Source of the DNA: Bdellovibrionaceae bacterium UBA6776
GTDB taxonomy: Bacteria > Bdellovibrionota > Bdellovibrionia > Bdellovibrionales > UBA1609
NCBI GenBank assembly: GCA_002453155.1
Contig: DKGG01000011.1
Location: forward strand, 45,733-109,732
DNA length: 64,000 nucleotides
Direction: 5' to 3'
Shown here: positions 31,680 through 39,881 of the stretch, piece by piece
How positions within the stretch are numbered: the first letter of the stretch is position 1
Layout of the letters: each line of letters begins with the position of its first letter
Translations under genes and position numbers: made by a program
The notes under the pieces: generated by a model
What the model saw: only the letters and a program-made list of their open reading frames with translations
Databases searched by the model: none
Told to the model about the DNA's origin: nothing

Positions 31680-33134
31680 CTATTCCGGAATGATCCACCA
31701 AAGTGGAAGTGCTTTGGCCTTATAAATAAAAGCATAGTGAAGAAGCTTTTTAATCCAATGACCTGCGGATCCAATTTCGCCGGTGGTGTGTGTGAGGCTT
31801 CGGCCATATTCTGGATATTTCTTAAAGTCTTGCACAATGGGGTACATGGTCATTGAGACCGCACTTCCAATCAATGCATTGGCTCCGGCAGAGGCTACGC
31901 AGGCCGCTCCCAATTCAGACATAGACCCTTCATAGGTGGGCTGATCTGATTTGTTTTTAATCATTTGAGTGATGGAGTTTGCCACCAAACGTGCCATGAC
32001 GGCCGAAGGCATTCCGGTTCGAGGTGGTGAGGGCGTAATGGGAACGCCATTCGCACTCTTTCGAGGTTTTGAAATGGGATGGGGAGGAGCGAAGGCAATT
32101 CCAATGGCAAAAATGTTCTTATATTTAGTTTGGTAAGTCTTCGGCCAATCCTCTGGACCCCACTCCTCATAAGGCTTTCCAGAGTAATCCGCATCCACCT
32201 TCATAAATCCGCCGGCATTAAACAATTCGGAACTGATGTCTTTGTTGTTCTTGTCAAAGGCCATCAAGGGCACACCTGTAAAAGGCGGTAAAAGCATGGC
32301 AAAATCAAAAGAAAGCTGATCTTTTTTGCCATCCAAAGTTTCATACTCAATAGTGCTTTCATCTACACGGTGGACGTGAGCCCCAGTGATCCAATTCACA
32401 TCCCGCTCCACAAAGAGCGATTCTGCAAAAACTTTGCTGGGCGTTACGAAGCCTCCGTTTTTGAGATGAAGTCCGCCCACTCCGAAGTCCCCCAACTCGG
32501 CTTCATTGGTAAGGAACACCAACTTGGCTTTGTCGCGAACGCCTTTTTGTCTCAATTCGAATTCCAAATTGAAAATGTACTCGAAAGCGGCGCCTTCGCA
32601 GGTGCAAAGTCCATGGCCCGTTCCTACAACCAAGGTTTTCTCTTTTCCAGACTTCATTTCTTGGATCAGATTTTTAAGGGCATGGGCTGTTTCTTCGGCG
32701 TGGTCCGCGGTGCAAACAGAGTAGGTGTGACCGTTGTCCGGGCCGAGGCCTGGTGTGGCTCCAAAGTTGAGTTTCGGTCCGGTGGCGTTAATCAAGAAGT
32801 CATATTCTTCTTCAATGACGGTGCCGTCTTTGTCGAATTCTGTGGAGACCGCTTTTACATAAGGCTTTGAATGAGTCGCATCTCCCTCGGGATAGATCTC
32901 CATGGCACGAGCTTGATGAAATTGAATTCCGGCCCGCTTGTAGACTTTCTTAAGATCAAAGGTCACGTCCTTTGTGGTCATCTCGCCAACGCCCACCCAT
33001 ATATTAGACGGGATCCAATTCCACAGTTGATTTGGACTAATGACTGTTACTTGATGCTTTCGGGAAAGCTTTTTCCTTAAGATAAGGGCCGCTGTGTGGC
33101 CGGAAATACCCGCTCCCATAATGAGGATCTTCAT
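31680..33134 (-). CDS. FAD/NAD(P)-binding oxidoreductase, sulfide:quinone reductase-like
   Basis: 484 aa from ATG 33134 (GGAGG eight bases upstream). The FAD-binding motif is MGAGISGHTAALIL (residues 5-18); the segment FLINATGPKLNFGATPGLG and the second VVGTGHGLCTCEG nucleotide-binding region follow. Cys residues are present near residue 175 (GLCTCEG) as in sulfide:quinone oxidoreductases and flavocytochrome c. Divergent to an ArsR repressor, with rhodanese and DUF302 nearby, sulfide or persulfide oxidation is the best inference. Probably peripheral to the inner membrane. Confidence 0.85.
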   Translation of the reverse strand: MKILIMGAGISGHTAALILRKKLSRKHQVTVISPNQLWNWIPSNIWVGVGEMTTKDVTFDLKKVYKRAGIQFHQARAMEIYPEGDATHSKPYVKAVSTEFDKDGTVIEEEYDFLINATGPKLNFGATPGLGPDNGHTYSVCTADHAEETAHALKNLIQEMKSGKEKTLVVGTGHGLCTCEGAAFEYIFNLEFELRQKGVRDKAKLVFLTNEAELGDFGVGGLHLKNGGFVTPSKVFAESLFVERDVNWITGAHVHRVDESTIEYETLDGKKDQLSFDFAMLLPPFTGVPLMAFDKNNKDISSELFNAGGFMKVDADYSGKPYEEWGPEDWPKTYQTKYKNIFAIGIAFAPPHPISKPRKSANGVPITPSPPRTGMPSAVMARLVANSITQMIKNKSDQPTYEGSMSELGAACVASAGANALIGSAVSMTMYPIVQDFKKYPEYGRSLTHTTGEIGSAGHWIKKLLHYAFIYKAKALPLWWIIPE

Positions 33135-33199
33135 GATGGCCTCCTTATTTAGACCTGATCTCAAAATTATAGGCCTCAAAAAATCCACTTGCAATTGAT

Positions 33200-33230
33200 T
33201 TATATAACTATTAGTTTATAAATATATGTA
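33200..33230. promoter_or_regulatory. ArsR-type operator candidate
   Basis: An AT-rich odd palindrome centred on AACTA-T-TAGTT (33206-33216) lies in the 171-base divergent spacer between the flavoprotein and arsR genes, flanked by TATA-rich arms. ArsR repressors typically bind such dyads; assignment is by position only. Confidence 0.5.
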
Positions 33231-33305
33231 CTAATGATGCCGATAGGTAGATGAGTCCGGAAAAACAAAGGCTTAAAAGGCACGGGCAGGAAACGAGGGG
33301 GCAAG

Positions 33306-33677
33306 ATGCCAAAAAGAAAACAAAAAAAAATGACTCAAACCAAGACGATTTATGACCTGCAGGCAGAAATATGCTCCGCTTTGGCGAATCCGGTTCGCCT
33401 CCATATATTAGACCTGCTTGCGGAAGGAGAGAAAACTTCCACGGACCTTCTGGAGGTTTTGGAAATTCCCAAAGCCAACCTTTCCCAGCATCTGTCTGTT
33501 TTGAAAGACGCGGGAATCATTCAATCTCGCAAAGAAGGCCTTTATCACTATATGAGCTTGGCGATCCCAAAGATCAAAGATGCCTGCAGTTTGGTTCGCA
33601 GCGTCCTTGCGGAAAAGATTGTCCTTGAAGAAAAGAAAAATTCTGAACTGATTCGTGAGCTCAAGGCTCAGAGGTAA
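33306..33677 (+). CDS. ArsR-family transcriptional repressor
   Basis: 123 aa with the winged helix-turn-helix of ArsR: CSALANPVRLHILDLLAEG (about 23-41), IPKANLSQHLSVLKDAGII (recognition helix, about 54-72) and a wing RKEGLYHYMSL. Two Cys (about residues 23 and 94) could form a redox or persulfide switch, but their positions differ from those of BigR/SqrR, so the inducer is open. Divergent from the flavoprotein and followed at four bases by TolC and RND genes, which it likely represses. Confidence 0.92.
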   Translation: MPKRKQKKMTQTKTIYDLQAEICSALANPVRLHILDLLAEGEKTSTDLLEVLEIPKANLSQHLSVLKDAGIIQSRKEGLYHYMSLAIPKIKDACSLVRSVLAEKIVLEEKKNSELIRELKAQR

Positions 33678-33680
33678 AAC

Positions 33681-35018
33681 ATGAATAAAAAAGTATGGTT
33701 GAGTATAGTCTTAACATTGAGTTCCTTAAGTGCAGGTGCTCAGACCTTAAGTTTTGATGAAGTCTGGAAGGACATTCAGAAATCTTCTTTGGCCATCAAA
33801 GCTTCAAATCTACAAGTTGAAGCCATGGAGGATTCAAAAAGTAGGGCTTCTAGGCATTGGCTTCCCCGTGTTTACTTGGATGGAAGAAGCTACACCACCA
33901 ATGATCCTGGAAATTCCTTTTTTGGAATTTTGTCCCAACGATCTTTGCAGCAAGCGGATTTCAGTCCAGATGCCATCAGCCACCCGGATGCAAAGAACTA
34001 TATGAGAGGTGCTCTTGGAGTGGACTTTGCCCTTTTTGAAGGGGGGATGAAATCGGCCCAAGTGGACGTTTTTAAAGAATCTTTGGATGCACAAAAACTT
34101 CAAAAAAATCAGATCCAGTTGGATCAGTTTGTGGAAGTAGGGAAGTCCTATGGATCGATCTCTACTTTGGAACGGCAAAAGGAAAAGCTAAACACTCTTT
34201 CCGACCAACTTCAGAAAATGATTCGCGGCTATCAATTGGGTTCCAAATCGAATCCGGTGGGCTATTCGGGTCTTTTGGGAATGAAAGCTTTGGGCAATCG
34301 ATTGAGTGCAATGTTGTCAAATTATGAAGCTCAATTGAAATCTCATTATGGAGTCCTTCGAGAATTGGGTCTTGAAAGGACCACATGGAAACCCGAGTCC
34401 ATTGAGGTTCGCGAGTTCGTTCAAAGTCATTTTTCCTCTCAAAAGAGTGACGGCGATTCTTTTGGACTAAAAGCGCAAAATCATCAAGCCAAAGCTGCTG
34501 AGCACATGTCAAAGATGGAAAGAGCAAGATATCTTCCTCGCGTGGGACTGTTTGCAGAGAACTCCATGTTCCATGGGGATCGCGACACCGCCAATGCCTA
34601 TACGGCAGGAGTTTATGTGCAATGGAGTCTATTTAATCCTGACGACTATGGTCGCTACGGAGAAGCGCGGTTGAAAGCCATGGCTGCAAAGGCAGGAGTG
34701 GAAGCTTTAGGGCAACAAGAAAGAGCCGCGGTCCTTTCAATGAACGAGCAAAAGGAAGCCCTGGAAAATGGACTGAAGCTTGTCAATGAGAGTGATGACC
34801 TTTTGGTGGAACAAACAAAAACCACTCAAACACTTTTTAGAAACGGATCCATCAGTGCCTTGCAAATGGTTGAGGTTCTTAATCGTCGTGTGGATTTGAT
34901 CGATCAGCAAAGTCAAATGGAGCTGGGCCTACTTCAGGTTTCTGGCGAACTGCTTAAAAAAGAACAAGTGAACTTAGAGGCCAAAGTTGTGGGAGGAAAA
35001 CACTATGATGCAAGATAA
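33681..35018 (+). CDS. TolC-family outer-membrane efflux protein
   Basis: 445 aa with a signal peptide (MNKKVWLSIVLTLSSLSAGA). The chain is the two-repeat TolC layout of long coiled helices and strands; SFDEVWKDIQKSSLAIKASNLQVEA and the second-repeat KAQNHQAKAAEHMSKMERARYLPRVGLF are characteristic. It forms a trimeric exit duct. The RND pump gene starts inside its last codons. There is no adaptor gene between them. Confidence 0.9.
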   Translation: MNKKVWLSIVLTLSSLSAGAQTLSFDEVWKDIQKSSLAIKASNLQVEAMEDSKSRASRHWLPRVYLDGRSYTTNDPGNSFFGILSQRSLQQADFSPDAISHPDAKNYMRGALGVDFALFEGGMKSAQVDVFKESLDAQKLQKNQIQLDQFVEVGKSYGSISTLERQKEKLNTLSDQLQKMIRGYQLGSKSNPVGYSGLLGMKALGNRLSAMLSNYEAQLKSHYGVLRELGLERTTWKPESIEVREFVQSHFSSQKSDGDSFGLKAQNHQAKAAEHMSKMERARYLPRVGLFAENSMFHGDRDTANAYTAGVYVQWSLFNPDDYGRYGEARLKAMAAKAGVEALGQQERAAVLSMNEQKEALENGLKLVNESDDLLVEQTKTTQTLFRNGSISALQMVEVLNRRVDLIDQQSQMELGLLQVSGELLKKEQVNLEAKVVGGKHYDAR

Positions 35019-38000
35019 TCAATTGGGCTTTGCCGGAAAATTGGGAAAAGCATTTGTCCATTCCAAGTTAACTCCTGTGATTGCCATTGCCAGTCTTTTG
35101 CTGGGTGTGATGGCGGTCTACCTCACTCCAAAAGAAGAAGAACCGCAAATTTCGGTTCCGATGATTGACATTCGAACTCCGGCTCCGGGTTTCACTCCAG
35201 AGGAAACCGAAAGAAAGGTGACCGAACCCATCGAACGCGCAGTCTGGGGATTGGATGGAGTGGAATATGTCTATTCTTCCAGTCAAGCTCATGGAAGCTT
35301 AGTGACTGTACGGTTTAAGGTGGGCGAACCCATGGAGCCCAGTCTTGTGAAAATTCATCACAAGCTGATGACCATTCGCCATGAGCTTCCGGAAGCTTCG
35401 CGAAACTCCATTGTGAAGTCATTCTCTATTGATGACGTTCCCTTCTTGGTTTTGACCTTTAGCTCTCCGGAGATGGACGACTTTGAACTTCGAACAGCTG
35501 TGGCTCCATTGGCGCGGGAGCTTTCGAGCACTCCTGATCTTTCAAAAGTGGAAGTGCTTGGCGGGCGAAAAAGAGCCGTTCGCGTGATCGCTGACCCTAA
35601 AAAAATGGAACGCTACGGAGTTTCTCTTCTTTCTATTGTTCAAGCCTTAAAGGCCAATGATGCCTTGGCTCCGGCGGGTAAAAACTGGAGTGACGAAGAA
35701 GTGGTCGACGTGGAAGTGGGAGGACGTCTTCACAGCGCGGACGAAGTTCAAAACTTGGCGATCGGCCAAAGAGCGGGACGAGTGGTCTTTGTCAAAGATG
35801 TTGCTGATGTTGTGGATGGGCCCGAACAATTGATTCGAAGTTCGGTTCTTGTTGAAGAAGGAAAAAAGCCAGTCAACGCGGTTTCGATTGTGTTCTCAAA
35901 ACGCAAAGGGACAAATGTTGTGACCTTGGCCCGTCAAATTCTGAATCGTGCAGAGACCTTTTTAAAGGAACAGCCGGCAAAGTTAGAAATGAGCGTGGTT
36001 CGTGATTATGGATCTACTGCTTCTGACAAATCCAATGAATTGATCGAGCATTTGCTTCTTGCCACCTTTTCAGTTGCGGTACTGATTGCAATTTTTATGG
36101 GAATTCGTGCTTCATTGGTTGTTGCAATTGCAATTCCTGTGACTCTGGCACTGACCTTGGCCATCTATTATTTCATGGGGTACACACTTAACCGAGTGAC
36201 TTTGTTTGCATTGATTTTTTCAATTGGGATTTTGGTGGATGATGCAATTGTCGTGGTTGAAAATATTGAACGCCATTTGAAGAAAAATTTAAAAGACAGT
36301 TTTGTGAAGGTCACTATCGATGCGGTTAGCGAAGTTGGGAACCCGACAATTCTAGCGACGTTTACTGTAATTGCGGCGATTCTTCCTATGGCTTTTGTAC
36401 GGGGATTGATGGGGCCCTACATGAAACCCATTCCTGTGGGTGCAAGTTTTGCGATGATTTTGTCTTTGATTGTTGCTTTTGTGGTGACCCCTTGGGCGGC
36501 AGTGAAGCTTTTAAAGCGGCATGAGCACAAAGAAGAAGATCACAAGATCAGTCGTTTGGATCAAATTTATCAAAGAGTCATGGAGACTTTGCTCTCTACA
36601 AAGAAAGCGGCCCTTGGTTTTGGTGCATTTACCATTGTTTTGCTTCTTGCTTCTATGAGTTTGGTGGCCTTCAAAGCAGTCAAAGTGAAGATGCTTCCTT
36701 TTGACAACAAAGAGGAATTTCAAATTGTGGTGGACTATCCCTCAACCACATCTTTTGAACAGGGAAAAACCTGGTCTGTGGAGCTTGCCGAAAAAATTCT
36801 TGAGAATGAAAATGTGGAGGCCGTTCAGGTTTTTGCTGGAGAACCAGCACCATTTTCTTTTTCCGGAATGGTAAAGCATACTTTCCTTCGAGGAGCAGAT
36901 TTTCAAAATGATCTGCATGTGGTTCTTTCTGAAAAGGGTCATAGAGATCTTTCCAGTCATGAAGTGATAGAAAGTTTAAGACCTCTTGTGAAAGAGTTTG
37001 GGGAGTCTCACAAAGCCATCACAAAGGTTTTGGAAATTCCACCGGGGCCTCCCGTGTTGGCGACCATGATGGCAGAGGTCTATGGTCCCAGTGCCAAAGT
37101 CAGAGATCAGGTGGCTGGAGAAATCGAGCAGATCTTTGCCAATGAACCGAGCGTTGTCGATCTTGATACAACCATGAGATTGGGACGTCCCCGTCGGTTT
37201 TATGAATATGATCAAGCCCAGGGGGGATTGTTGGGAACCAAGTCCGCCGAATTGATGGTCCTCGGTCACTTGATGTTCTCTGAAACTCCAGTGACCACCT
37301 TGGCAGCGGTGAATGCTCCTGAAGAGGTCAGTGTGGATTTGTCCTTAGAGAATTCTGTGCGATCGAGTGCAGATCCTTTTCAAGGATTGCGAGTTCCATC
37401 TTTTGAGACGGGAACCGTGGAGGCTGATAAAGTTTTGAAGGCGCCTCGTGAAATTCCAAATAAGACACTCTATCGAAAAAATCTAAAGCCAGTGTCCTAT
37501 GTTATGAGTGAGCTTTCCGGAGAAGAAGAAGCGCCGGTTTATGGAATTCTAAAGTTGGCGCCTCAAATTAAGTATCCTCTTCAGACCGCAGAAGTTCCTT
37601 GGGACACAACCTCACCTGTCGTGAAATGGGATGGAGAATGGTTTATCACCTACGAGGTCTTTCGAGATTTAGGAGGTGCCTTTGCCGTGGTGATGGTGCT
37701 GATCTACATCTTGGTATTGGGATGGTTTAAAAGTTTTACGGTTCCTTTGATCATCATGGCTCCAATACCAATCAGTTTGATCGGGATTCTTCCAGGCCAC
37801 GCAATTTTGGGATCCTACTTTACGGCGACGTCTATGATTGGGTTTATTGCTGGAGCTGGAATTATTGTGAGGAACTCGATCATTTTGGTGGACTTTATTG
37901 AGCATCAGTTGGCACGTGGGATGGGATTGAAACTGTCTGTCATCAGTGCCGGTGTGCTTCGATTTCGTCCCATGCTTTTAACAGCAGCTGCGGTCGTGGT

Positions 38001-38187
38001 CGGAAGTTCCGTGATGCTTGCAGATCCCATCTTTCAAGGGTTGGCAGTCAGTCTGATCTTTGGGGAAATTGCTGCGACCATTTTAAGTCGTTTTGCGGTG
38101 CCTATTCTTTACTACTGGTTTGTCGGAAAAACCCGTCAAGCTGTCATTCAATCTGAAAATTCTTTGAAGGAAGGAGAAATTTTATGA
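35005..38187 (+). CDS. RND-family efflux permease (AcrB-like)
   Basis: 1060 aa from ATG 35005 (GGAGG upstream, overlap with the tolC-like end). Twelve membrane helices with two large periplasmic loops, helices 2-6 at about 340-510. The proton-relay helix shows the canonical LVDDAIVVVENIERH (about 405-420). The C-terminal half has a normal helix set (about 880-1040). A tripartite drug or metal pump normally also needs a membrane-fusion adaptor, which is absent locally. It is followed by DUF2892. Confidence 0.93.
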   Translation: MMQDNQLGFAGKLGKAFVHSKLTPVIAIASLLLGVMAVYLTPKEEEPQISVPMIDIRTPAPGFTPEETERKVTEPIERAVWGLDGVEYVYSSSQAHGSLVTVRFKVGEPMEPSLVKIHHKLMTIRHELPEASRNSIVKSFSIDDVPFLVLTFSSPEMDDFELRTAVAPLARELSSTPDLSKVEVLGGRKRAVRVIADPKKMERYGVSLLSIVQALKANDALAPAGKNWSDEEVVDVEVGGRLHSADEVQNLAIGQRAGRVVFVKDVADVVDGPEQLIRSSVLVEEGKKPVNAVSIVFSKRKGTNVVTLARQILNRAETFLKEQPAKLEMSVVRDYGSTASDKSNELIEHLLLATFSVAVLIAIFMGIRASLVVAIAIPVTLALTLAIYYFMGYTLNRVTLFALIFSIGILVDDAIVVVENIERHLKKNLKDSFVKVTIDAVSEVGNPTILATFTVIAAILPMAFVRGLMGPYMKPIPVGASFAMILSLIVAFVVTPWAAVKLLKRHEHKEEDHKISRLDQIYQRVMETLLSTKKAALGFGAFTIVLLLASMSLVAFKAVKVKMLPFDNKEEFQIVVDYPSTTSFEQGKTWSVELAEKILENENVEAVQVFAGEPAPFSFSGMVKHTFLRGADFQNDLHVVLSEKGHRDLSSHEVIESLRPLVKEFGESHKAITKVLEIPPGPPVLATMMAEVYGPSAKVRDQVAGEIEQIFANEPSVVDLDTTMRLGRPRRFYEYDQAQGGLLGTKSAELMVLGHLMFSETPVTTLAAVNAPEEVSVDLSLENSVRSSADPFQGLRVPSFETGTVEADKVLKAPREIPNKTLYRKNLKPVSYVMSELSGEEEAPVYGILKLAPQIKYPLQTAEVPWDTTSPVVKWDGEWFITYEVFRDLGGAFAVVMVLIYILVLGWFKSFTVPLIIMAPIPISLIGILPGHAILGSYFTATSMIGFIAGAGIIVRNSIILVDFIEHQLARGMGLKLSVISAGVLRFRPMLLTAAAVVVGSSVMLADPIFQGLAVSLIFGEIAATILSRFAVPILYYWFVGKTRQAVIQSENSLKEGEIL

Positions 38188-38378
38188 GCATTCAACATCA
38201 AATTCGTGCCTTTGCAGGAACCTTTGTATTAGCGAGTTTGGCTTTGGCCCATTATCATTCGGAATATTGGCTGTTCTTTACAGCCTTTGTTGGATTCAAT
38301 TTGTTGCAGTCCAGCTTCACAAATTTTTGCCCCTTGGAAATGATTTTAAGAAAGCTACAGCCCGCGAAAGTAAATTGA
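38184..38378 (+). CDS. DUF2892 (YgaP-type membrane domain) protein
   Basis: 64 aa, overlapping the RND stop by four bases. Two short membrane helices with the family pattern IQHQIRAFAGTFVLASLALA, YWLFFTAFVGFNLLQSSFT and the closing NFCPLEMILRKL. DUF2892 is fused to rhodanese in YgaP and often rides with sulfur-responsive ArsR loci, reinforcing the sulfur reading of this cluster. Confidence 0.9.
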   Translation: MSIQHQIRAFAGTFVLASLALAHYHSEYWLFFTAFVGFNLLQSSFTNFCPLEMILRKLQPAKVN

Positions 38379-38402
38379 TTTTTTTCAAGTGGTTTAAAGT
38401 TT

Positions 38403-38429
38403 AGGGATCTGTTCCGTATACAGATCCCT
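38403..38429. other. Perfect hairpin after DUF2892
   Basis: AGGGATCTGT (38403-38412) pairs with ACAGATCCCT (38420-38429) across a 7-base loop, 24 bases after the DUF2892 stop. There is no strong T-run (AATTTCTG follows), so it may be a weak terminator, or part of the repeat island that begins here. Confidence 0.5.
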
Positions 38430-38465
38430 GAATTTCTGAGGTTCTATGGTCTCCTCTAGTAAATA

Positions 38466-38530
38466 CACCCATCCATGGCCTCACAAGAATTTTCCTTTCA
38501 GGAAAATCGCCTCTTGTTTCCATGAGGTCT
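38466..38530 (+). repeat. Structured repeat copy A (core only)
   Basis: Core of the island repeat: CCCATCCATGG mini-palindrome, then CCTCACAAGA pairing with TCTTG...TGAGG, enclosing ATTTTCC-TTTCA-GGAAAAT (38489-38508 region), and ending GAGGTC. No long arms are visible around this copy. It matches copies B-E in fold while differing in stem sequence, with pairs changed together. Confidence 0.75.
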
Positions 38531-38542
38531 ATTCCTGTGTGT

Positions 38543-38650
38543 AAGTTGCTATTTCCCAAATCCATATTTCATAGAACCGGACACACTCATCCATGAGTTC
38601 TTCCAGCATTTGCCTTTCAGGCAAAGCGCATCCCGCTTGGTAGAGGTCGG
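38543..38650 (+). repeat. Structured repeat copy B
   Basis: Begins with a degenerate left arm (AAGTTGCTATTTCCC then AAATCCATATTT) 119 bases before the arm of copy C and in the same direction, then core ACTCATCCATGAGT, TTTGCC-TTTCA-GGCAAA and GAGGTC. A matching inverted right arm is missing, so this is a direct tandem relative of copy C that has lost or never had its arm. Confidence 0.8.
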
Positions 38651-38660
38651 TTTCTGCGCA

Positions 38661-38805
38661 TAAGTTCTTACTTCTCAAATCCATATTTTATAGAAGCGGA
38701 CACACTCATCCATGAGTTCTTCCAGCATTTGCCCTCCGGGCAAAACGCATCCTGCTTGCTGGAGGTCCTTTTCTATAAAATATGGATTTGAGAAGTAAGA
38801 ACTTA
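38661..38805 (+). repeat. Structured repeat copy C with perfect 35-bp inverted arms
   Basis: The left arm at 38661-38695 (starting TAAGTTCTTACTTCTC) is an exact reverse complement of 38771-38805, 35 of 35 bases. The 75-base apex contains the core: ACTCAT-CC-ATGAGT, CTTCCAGC pairing with GCTGGAG, TTTGCC-CTCC-GGGCAAA (overlapping), the unpaired CGCATCCTGCTT and GAGGTC. The right arm ends 12 bases before the stop codon of the minus-strand HNH gene. Confidence 0.9.
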
Positions 38806-38817
38806 CACACAGCAGGA

Positions 38818-39618
38818 TCAGCCTTTGTGGAGGTTGTGAGAGGCACACAATACTTGAAGGTTGTTCCTTCGCTGGTCGCCACCAAGTCTGACTGGAAAAA
38901 TGTGATCGATTTGTAAGAACTGTCGAGATTCGCAACCTGGATATTGGCATTTGTAGTCCGCTGTCGTTAACACATCATTTCGCAGGCGCTTGGAAATTTG
39001 ACGGGGATTCTTTGATTTTGGTGCACAAAACTCTTTTGTCTCAGTGGGTTTTGGAGATTTCCTCTGAATGTTTTCATAAGATTTGAGTTCTTTTTCAATC
39101 AAGTCCATCAATAGGCTTTCCGCATTGTGCTTATGAGACTTCAGTGCTTTCAATCTCTCTAATTTTTCATGCTGTTCATGGGACAGCTCCAGTCTCAAAT
39201 GCACTTTGTCTAAATACTCGGTCTTTTTGATCTTTATGGTCGGTGTGGGTTTCAAAAACATGGCCTTTACTTCACGAGAAGATTTATTTTCCATAGACTT
39301 CAAAACTTTTCTTTTTTCCGCCACCGGCTTTTTTCGAAGATGCTTGAAAGCAGTGGTCACTGCAGACAGGGTCAGGCTTCCCTGATCAATTTTCTGTTTG
39401 ATCTCAGGAACTTCCTTGGCCAAGCGGACACAGGCTTGTCTTTGGTAGGCAGTGGCCTCGGAGTATCCAAGTCCGCGAACCAAGTAATCGAAAAGAGAAT
39501 GGTGACCCATCTCTAGATACTTTCTGCAGTTTTCCATTTCTTGAAGCTTATTTAGAATTTCAGAAGTGATTCGTTTTTCTTTCTGGCGCAGCTCTAGAAG
39601 CTCATCGTGAATTTTCAT
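38818..39618 (-). CDS. HNH endonuclease with helical N-terminal domain
   Basis: 266 aa. Residues 1-200 are helical and basic (MKIHDELLELRQKEK start, LFDYLVRGLGYSEATAYQR about 43-61), a DNA-binding-like domain. Residues 215-266 are an HNH nuclease with zinc Cys CQYPGC, the catalytic DHIFP motif, NNLQVLC and HN. It ends right at the last motif residues. GAGGACCT precedes the start on the minus strand. I associate this architecture with a multi-copy family in Bdellovibrio. Position between repeat clusters suggests a mobile or selfish role. Confidence 0.88.
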   Translation of the reverse strand: MKIHDELLELRQKEKRITSEILNKLQEMENCRKYLEMGHHSLFDYLVRGLGYSEATAYQRQACVRLAKEVPEIKQKIDQGSLTLSAVTTAFKHLRKKPVAEKRKVLKSMENKSSREVKAMFLKPTPTIKIKKTEYLDKVHLRLELSHEQHEKLERLKALKSHKHNAESLLMDLIEKELKSYENIQRKSPKPTETKEFCAPKSKNPRQISKRLRNDVLTTADYKCQYPGCESRQFLQIDHIFPVRLGGDQRRNNLQVLCASHNLHKG

Positions 39619-39692
39619 AGGTCCTCTTTCTTTTGAAAGAACATTACCATGGGTTTTTATTTTCTAATTTTACGCCTTAGTTTTGTTTTTGA

Positions 39693-39848
39693 GGAAGCTT
39701 TTGCAGTCGAGAACATCCGTTCTTGGAGTTCAAATTTAACGAGTACAGTAAGCCCGAGAATTGTTTTAAAGATGATCCTACAAATGATTTCAATTTAACG
39801 ATTCGCTTAAACGAAATCGAAAAAAACAACGTCAAACATAGTTTCTAA
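39693..39848 (+). pseudogene. Gene remnant (C-terminal fragment)
   Basis: An open stretch of 51 codons without a start, stopping at TAA 39846. Its translation is protein-like: REHPFLEFKFNEYSKPENC, then DDPTNDFNLTIRLNEIEKNN. It lies just upstream of the IS30 left end, so it probably is the tail of a gene truncated by the island. No family recognised. Confidence 0.4.
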
Positions 39849-39881
39849 AAAGATTAAGTTTCGCCGCAACGTTTAGTAGGC

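Noticed and set aside
38466..38805. CRISPR-like array
   Set aside because: Only three units, irregular spacing, stems that vary in sequence, and no cas genes.
38675..38950. 91-aa minus-strand open frame across the repeat and the HNH gene end
   Set aside because: It runs through repeat sequence and overlaps the HNH frame; the partial similarity of its translated core to other copies is better explained by the structured repeat.
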